In this document: piece after piece, positions 43,179-47,960 of the stretch
How positions within the stretch are numbered: the stretch's first letter is position 1
Layout of the letters: each line of letters starts with the position of its first letter
Assembly: GCA_030430245.1 (NCBI GenBank)
Contig: JAUIFY010000011.1
Span: 1-47,960, forward strand
DNA from: a bacterium
GTDB lineage: Bacteria > Desulfobacterota > Binatia > UBA12015
Reading direction: 5' to 3'
Length of the DNA stretch: 47,960 nt
Position numbers and translations under genes: made by a program
The notes under the pieces: generated by a model
The model's input: only the letters and a program-made list of their open reading frames with translations
The model's database searches: none
Told to the model about the DNA's origin: nothing

Positions 43179-43287
43179 CGGTGATCCTCCTTGGGGTTGG
43201 GCGTCCGAGAGGCGCCTGACACGATTCTTCGCCCGCCATCCGCGTACGCGCAACCCCCCGCCCGTCGGTGCTACGACCCCCACCCAG

Positions 43288-44892
43288 GTGGACACCCTCT
43301 CCCGAGTGATCGAGGCCAACGCGGCCCGCGACCCGCACGGCCTGGCCTTCGCCGCGGGCGCCCATCGCCTCCGCTGGGCGGAGTACACCGACGAGGCCGA
43401 TCGCCTCGCCGCCGTGCTCCTCGGGCTCGGGCTCGAGCGGGGCGATCGCGTCGGAGTCCTCTTCCCGGACGGCCCGACCGTGCACGTCGCTTTCGTCGCG
43501 ACCGAGCGAGCGGGCGTGGTCGCCGTCGGGATCGGCCCTCGCGCCGGCCGCCAGGAGATCGACCATCTTCTCCGTCGAACGGGCGCCACCGCACTCGTGA
43601 GTCCGCCGACCCACGGTGCCGTCGACACGGCCGCTCTCGTCGCCGAGTTGCGCGACGCGGGCCTGCCTCTGCGTCACCACGTGAGCATCGACGGAGAGCT
43701 CGGCGCCGCGACGACGACCGTGTCGGTGGATGGCGCCCCCTCGCCCAGGGCCCGCATCGACGAGACCACGAAGTCCCGACTGGGAAGACGGCGACTCGGC
43801 CCGCGGGACCTCTGGCTCCTCAACTCCACGTCGGGCACGACCGGCATGCCCAAGTGCGTCATGCAGCATCAGGCACGCTGGTTCTTCTTCCATCGGCTCG
43901 CCCTCCGCTCGGGGGAGCTCCGGCCGGACGACGTCTTCCTTTCCGCGGTGCCCGCCCCCTTCGGCTTCGGTCTGTGGACCTCGCACTTCACTCCGGCGAT
44001 CCTCGGCGCACCGACCGTCGTCCTCCCCAAGTTCACGGCGGCGGACACGCTCGCGGCCATCGAGGAGCACGGCGTGACGGTCCTCGCGGCCGTCAGCACG
44101 CAGTTCAGGATGCTCCTCGACTGCCCGGACACCGACACCACGGACCTCTCACGCCTCCGCGCGCTCTACACCGGGGGCGAAAAGGTGCCCTACGCGCGCG
44201 CCGCCGAGTTCGAGGCGCGTACCGGCGCCAGCGTTCTTCAGTTCTACGGCTCGAACGAGACGGGAGCGCTGTGCGGCACGACGACACGCGACCCCCGGGA
44301 GAAGCGACTCACGACCGCCGGCAAGGTGCTCGACGAGATGCACGTGCGTCTGTTCGACGAGGCCGGCCAGGAGGTCGCGGCTCCCGGGCGGGGCCGGCCC
44401 GGCTGCAAGGGCGGCACGCTCAGTCTCGGCTACTACGACGACGACGAGGCGAACCGCGAGCTCATCCGTGACGACGGCTGGTTCCTCCTCGGCGACATCG
44501 TGCGCATCGACGACGGCGGCTACCTCACCGTGGAAGGGCGCGTCGGCGACTTCATCATCCGCGGCGGCAAGAACGTCAGTGCCCTGCTCGTCGAGGAAGC
44601 CGTCGAGAGCCACCCGAGCGTCCGCGTCGCCGCGGCCGTCGCGATGCCGGACCCGACGTTCGGCGAGCGCGTCTGCGCCTACGTCGAGCTGCGCGACGGA
44701 ACGTCGCTCACCCTCGACGCTCTCACCACCCATCTCGACCGCGCCGGGACATCGAAGGAGTCCTGGCCCGAGAAGCTCGTCGTCCTTCGCGAGCTTCCCC
44801 GCTCCTCCGGCGGCAAGATCGCGAAGAAGCGACTCCGCGACGACGCCGCATTGCGCGGAGAGAGCGTGGACGACCCGCGACTCCTGCGATAA
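43288..44892 (+). CDS. AMP-dependent acyl-CoA ligase (ANL superfamily)
   Basis: 534 residues from the GTG at 43288. Motifs are the P-loop NSTSGTTGMPK, then QFYGSNETGALCGT, the hinge block DGWFLLGDIVRIDDGGYLTVEGRVGDFIIRGGKNVS, and a C-terminal Lys block SSGGKIAKKRL. This is a full-length ligase that makes an acyl adenylate and then a CoA thioester. The substrate is not readable. It is the first gene of a + cluster with an enoyl-CoA hydratase and a dienoyl-CoA-reductase-like SDR. Confidence 0.88.
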   Translation: MDTLSRVIEANAARDPHGLAFAAGAHRLRWAEYTDEADRLAAVLLGLGLERGDRVGVLFPDGPTVHVAFVATERAGVVAVGIGPRAGRQEIDHLLRRTGATALVSPPTHGAVDTAALVAELRDAGLPLRHHVSIDGELGAATTTVSVDGAPSPRARIDETTKSRLGRRRLGPRDLWLLNSTSGTTGMPKCVMQHQARWFFFHRLALRSGELRPDDVFLSAVPAPFGFGLWTSHFTPAILGAPTVVLPKFTAADTLAAIEEHGVTVLAAVSTQFRMLLDCPDTDTTDLSRLRALYTGGEKVPYARAAEFEARTGASVLQFYGSNETGALCGTTTRDPREKRLTTAGKVLDEMHVRLFDEAGQEVAAPGRGRPGCKGGTLSLGYYDDDEANRELIRDDGWFLLGDIVRIDDGGYLTVEGRVGDFIIRGGKNVSALLVEEAVESHPSVRVAAAVAMPDPTFGERVCAYVELRDGTSLTLDALTTHLDRAGTSKESWPEKLVVLRELPRSSGGKIAKKRLRDDAALRGESVDDPRLLR

Positions 44893-44940
44893 AGCCTGCT
44901 CGCGGGCCACCGCTCGCGCTTTCGACCACGAGGAGCTGCC

Positions 44941-45750
44941 ATGAGCGAAGACCGCGTACGCCTTTCCTACGAAGGGCCGATCGCCATCATCACCAACGAC
45001 AACCCGGAGAAGCACAACGCGTTCGACGACGACATGGACGCTCGCTTCTTCGAGATCCTCGCCGAGCTGCGCGAGAACCCGGACGTCCGCGTCGCGATCT
45101 GGAGGGCCGAGGGCAAATCCTTCTCTTCGGGACGGGACGTGTCCCAGATCGGCCGCCAGCAGCTCGAGCTGAGCCACCATCAGCTGATGACGCGCGGCCA
45201 CCGTGGCATCCAGCAGGTCTTCGAGCTCGACATTCCGATTCTCGTCGCGAACCACGGTTGGACGATCGGCGGGGTCTTCCAACGCACGCTCCTCTGCGAC
45301 GTGCGCGTCGCAGCGGAGGGAGCGCGGTTCATGCTCCCGGAGCTCACGCACGGCGTGATCCCCGACACCGGCGGCGTGGCCTGCCTCTACCAGATGTGCG
45401 GGCACGGCGTCGTGAGCGACATGGTTCTCACCGGGCGACCGCTCTCCGCGGAGGAGGCGCTCCACTACGGCGTCGTCTCGCGCGTCGTCCCCCGCGAGGA
45501 CCTCGACGCCACCGTACGCGAGATGGCCGAGAAGATCGCGAAGATCCCGCCCATCTCGGTGAAGCTCGGCCGGCGCGTGATCCGCAATCTGCACGAGCCG
45601 CAGGTCCGAAGCTCGATGCACGAAGAGTCTCTCGTTCAGACGCTCATCAACAAGGCCCCGGACTTCGACGAGCTCAAGGCCGCGCGCGCCGAAGAGCGCG
45701 AACCGTCGTTCCCTGGCGTGTGGGTGAAGCCCCCGGGTCCGGCCCAGTGA
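44941..45750 (+). CDS. Enoyl-CoA hydratase/isomerase family protein
   Basis: 269 residues with a crotonase fold: an N-terminal NPEKHNAFDDDM block, the oxyanion segment GKSFSSGRDVSQ, and HGWTIGGVFQRTLLCDVRVA. The second catalytic segment MLPELTHGVIPDTGG has Glu, while the usual second acid is replaced by Asp-Thr. The start ATG at 44941 has GAGGAG six bases upstream. It is followed by an SDR with 20 bases between them, so co-translation is likely. Confidence 0.88.
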   Translation: MSEDRVRLSYEGPIAIITNDNPEKHNAFDDDMDARFFEILAELRENPDVRVAIWRAEGKSFSSGRDVSQIGRQQLELSHHQLMTRGHRGIQQVFELDIPILVANHGWTIGGVFQRTLLCDVRVAAEGARFMLPELTHGVIPDTGGVACLYQMCGHGVVSDMVLTGRPLSAEEALHYGVVSRVVPREDLDATVREMAEKIAKIPPISVKLGRRVIRNLHEPQVRSSMHEESLVQTLINKAPDFDELKAARAEEREPSFPGVWVKPPGPAQ

Positions 45751-45770
45751 CCAGGCGAGAGGAAGAGATC

Positions 45771-46649
45771 ATGCCCCAAGGAATCCCCGACGCGCCCCCC
45801 CTCGGCGAGAGCGCTCTCCGGCCCGGGACCTTCGATGGCCAGACCGTCCTCGTCACCGGCGGAGGCACCGGACTCGGCAAGGCCATCGCCTCCGAGTTCG
45901 CCCGCCTCGGCGCCAGAATCGCGATCGCGAGCCGCAAGGAAGAGCACCTCGAGGCAGGCAAGGCCGCCATGGAGGAGCTCGGCGCGGAGGTCTTCGCGAC
46001 CCCGTGCGACATCCGCGATCCCGAGTCCATCGGGACCGCATTCGACGAGATCGAAGGCGCCCTGGGGCGCCCCGGCGTGCTCGTCAACAACGCCGCGGCG
46101 AACTTCCCCGTTCCCGCCGAAGACATGAGTCCGAACGCGTGGCGCACGGTCGTCGACATCACGCTGAACGGGACGTTCTTCTGTGCGCGCGAGTTCGGCC
46201 GCCGTCACCTCGCCGCCGGAACGCACGCGTCCATCATCAACGTCGGCGCCTCGTACGCCTGGACGGGCGGTCCCGGCTTCGCCCACTCCGCGGCGGCCAA
46301 GGCCGGCGTCAAGAATATGGTCGAGACCCTCGCCGTCGAATGGGGCCCCTACGGAATCCAGGTGAACGGCCTCGTGCCCGGCCTCATGCCCCACGAGGAC
46401 ATGACGGCCGACATCAAGGGCAACCTCGCGCGCACCCACGACAAGGACGGGTGTCAGCCCGCGCTCCGCGTTGGCCGCCCGCGGGAGCTCGGCTGGGCCG
46501 CGACCTTCCTCGCGTCGCCCTACGGGCGCTTCATCTCCGGCCACACACTCGTCGTCGACGGCGCGAACTGGCAGCGCCGAACCCTCACGAATCCCACCGT
46601 CGTGTCGGTCCGCGACCAGATGGGGAAGGGGCCGTTCGGCGCGGAGTAG
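45771..46649 (+). CDS. 2,4-dienoyl-CoA reductase-like SDR
   Basis: 292 residues. The glycine motif TGGGTGLG, the NNAA block, and a region GASYAWTGGPGFAHSAAAKAGVKNM in which the usual Tyr of YxxxK is replaced, while the Lys is kept. This is the pattern of peroxisomal/bacterial 2,4-dienoyl-CoA reductases, as is the downstream AVEWGPYGIQVN..PG. It would reduce a dienoyl-CoA to an enoyl-CoA with NADPH, so unsaturated acids can enter beta-oxidation. The start at 45771 is supported by GAGGAAGAG upstream. It pairs naturally with the adjacent hydratase and ligase. Confidence 0.85.
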   Translation: MPQGIPDAPPLGESALRPGTFDGQTVLVTGGGTGLGKAIASEFARLGARIAIASRKEEHLEAGKAAMEELGAEVFATPCDIRDPESIGTAFDEIEGALGRPGVLVNNAAANFPVPAEDMSPNAWRTVVDITLNGTFFCAREFGRRHLAAGTHASIINVGASYAWTGGPGFAHSAAAKAGVKNMVETLAVEWGPYGIQVNGLVPGLMPHEDMTADIKGNLARTHDKDGCQPALRVGRPRELGWAATFLASPYGRFISGHTLVVDGANWQRRTLTNPTVVSVRDQMGKGPFGAE

Positions 46650-46714
46650 TGCCGACGTCTCCACGGCTCGCGAGCGGGCTCGCGGAACGCGCCGTCTTCG
46701 GGCAGCGTGGACGA

Positions 46715-47960
46715 GTGAACGGAACGCGCCTCGTCCACGCCGCCCTCCTCTTCCTCGTCGCGCTCCCCACGCCCGCGACCGCGCGCGTCCTCGTGGTCGG
46801 CGTCGACGGTGCGAGCTGGAACGTTCTCGATCCCATGATCGAGCGCGGCGAGCTTCCCCATCTCGCGACGCTCTCCGAGCGCGGCTTCACCGCCGACCTC
46901 GAGACCGTCGAGCCCGTCACCTCGCCGGTCGTCTGGACGTCCATCGCGACCGGCCGCACTCCGGAGGCCCACGGGGTCACCGACTTCCTCAAGACCCGCC
47001 TCGACGTCCGGGTCCCCACGGTGTACGAGCGTCTGGCCCGGGCCGGGACGCGCGTGGGGCTCTACGACGTGCTCATGACGTGGCCGCCCGTGGCCCTGCC
47101 CTCCGGCTTCGTGATCCCCGGCTGGCTCCGCCGCGACGACGTGACCACGCCGCCCGACGCCGCGAGCCCGGGAGGAGCGCCCGTCTTCCGAACCGTGTAC
47201 GACGGCAAGCCCAGCAATCGCGATTACCTCGAGCAGGCGCAGCGCGAGGCGGTCGAGAAGCCACGGAGCTGGCGCGCCCTCGACGCCGAGCACCAGCCGG
47301 ACGTCGGCGCGCTGACGTTCTACGCCGTCGACGCCACGTCGCACCGCTACTGGCACCTCGCGTATCCCGAGGCCGGCGAGGTGGCCACCGCTCCCGACGA
47401 CGAGCGAAGGGCGGTGTTCGACGCCGTCCGCGGCGTCGACCGCGCCATCGGCCAGATCCTCGAAGGCTACGGCCCCGACGACACCATCGTCGTCGTCTCG
47501 GACCACGGCTTCCAGGCCATGGACCCGCCCAACCGCGTCTGGGTCACCGACTTCGATCGCATGGCGCGCGAGGCCGGCCTCGACCCGCACCGCGACGGCT
47601 TCACCGACCTCGGGAGCTTCTTCGCCGTGAGCGTTCGCATCGCGCCCGGCCCCTTCGAGGAGCGCGATCGCACCATCGAACGCATCGTCGCGCTCTTCGA
47701 CTCGTACCGAACCCTCGACGGCGCTCCGCTCTTCTTCACGAACGTGATCGACGTCGCCGAACGACCACCCCGACTCGCCCGCCCCTGGACCGAGCGCCTC
47801 TGGCAATGGGGCATCCGCACCCTCGCCGAGCAGGTCTTCGGAACCCAGGTCGACCCCACGGCGCAGGCCATGGTCTTCGCCCTCCCGCGTGGCAGCAACC
47901 TCGAGGACGTCTGGCCCGACGGAGAGATCGACGCCGGCGGAACCCGCCCCCCCCTCGGCG
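46715..47960 (+). CDS. Secreted alkaline-phosphatase superfamily phosphodiesterase (3' end outside window)
   Basis: 415 residues are visible from the GTG at 46715, with a signal peptide (VHAALLFLVALPTPATA); the frame stays open to the window edge. The core of type I phosphodiesterases/nucleotide pyrophosphatases follows: VVGVDGASW with a metal-binding Asp (D31), TSPVVWTSIATGRTPEAHGV holding the Ser/Thr nucleophile (T69 or S70), FYAVDATSHRYWH and VVSDHGF with metal-binding Asp/His. The substrate could be a phosphodiester or lipid headgroup. It starts 65 bases after the SDR. Its C-terminus is not seen. Confidence 0.85.
   Translation, partial: MNGTRLVHAALLFLVALPTPATARVLVVGVDGASWNVLDPMIERGELPHLATLSERGFTADLETVEPVTSPVVWTSIATGRTPEAHGVTDFLKTRLDVRVPTVYERLARAGTRVGLYDVLMTWPPVALPSGFVIPGWLRRDDVTTPPDAASPGGAPVFRTVYDGKPSNRDYLEQAQREAVEKPRSWRALDAEHQPDVGALTFYAVDATSHRYWHLAYPEAGEVATAPDDERRAVFDAVRGVDRAIGQILEGYGPDDTIVVVSDHGFQAMDPPNRVWVTDFDRMAREAGLDPHRDGFTDLGSFFAVSVRIAPGPFEERDRTIERIVALFDSYRTLDGAPLFFTNVIDVAERPPRLARPWTERLWQWGIRTLAEQVFGTQVDPTAQAMVFALPRGSNLEDVWPDGEIDAGGTRPPLG

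Noticed and set aside
1-47960. CRISPR arrays, tRNA or rRNA genes, insertion sequences
   Set aside because: No regular direct repeats, no cloverleaf or rRNA-like stretches and no transposase-like protein were found on reading both strands.

Overview
The window is about 48 kb of very GC-rich DNA from a Gram-negative bacterium. It has a TolC-type outer membrane protein, an HtrB-like acyltransferase, several lipoproteins, Tat and Sec signal peptides and c-type heme motifs. Coding is dense, with many short overlaps. The gene content is rich in CoA ligases, thiolases, CaiB/BaiF transferases, enoyl-CoA hydratases, Rieske and nitronate oxygenases, and in secreted Cys-rich proteins with 'CGNG' disulfide repeats. 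This resembles uncultured 'deltaproteobacterial' lineages (Myxococcota or Binatota-like). That placement is inference from gene content only. I saw no rRNA, tRNA, CRISPR array, IS element or prophage.

Left part (1-10.6 kb): a partial SAM methyltransferase (-) diverges from a run of + genes: a GT-C membrane glycosyltransferase, a large secreted beta-propeller protein broken by a frameshift, a CehA/McbA-like metallohydrolase lipoprotein, a DUF4136 lipoprotein and a tandem-fused CaiB/BaiF CoA-transferase. At 10.7-17 kb lie a Tat-exported DUF3500 protein (-), a DUF2490 protein (+), a small Rieske protein with permuted domain order (-), and a 1020-residue secreted papain-fold protein that lacks the catalytic cysteine and ends in two CxxCH heme motifs (-). 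The last two are the most unusual genes in the window.

At 17-21.7 kb, four + genes (nitronate monooxygenase, GST-like, SCPx-type thiolase-like, enoyl-CoA hydratase) look like a catabolic set. At 21.7-27 kb a type I secretion operon (-) runs from a small HPF-like gene through an ABC exporter (frameshifted, with degenerate ATPase motifs) to an HlyD adaptor and a TolC channel. It is divergent from an nhaR-like LysR regulator (+), and the AT-rich spacer between them carries recognisable promoter elements.

At 27.9-38.3 kb there is an SDR and a secreted protein with a near-identical internal duplication. Then comes an acyl-CoA synthetase / thiolase / DUF35 operon whose synthetase carries one in-frame TAG. 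Next are a divergent HtrB-like acyltransferase and AMP-ligase-ACP pair, a DsbA-like isomerase and purC. At 38.4-41.7 kb are small secreted proteins (DUF2845, a thaumatin-like lipoprotein), a hairpin-rich non-coding segment with a strong intrinsic terminator, two small ORFs and a membrane acyltransferase without a normal start codon. At 41.7-46.6 kb an aldehyde dehydrogenase (-) diverges from an acyl-CoA ligase, enoyl-CoA hydratase and 2,4-dienoyl-CoA-reductase-like SDR (+). Together these could oxidise an aldehyde to an acid, activate it and process it as a CoA thioester. The window ends inside a secreted alkaline-phosphatase-superfamily phosphodiesterase.
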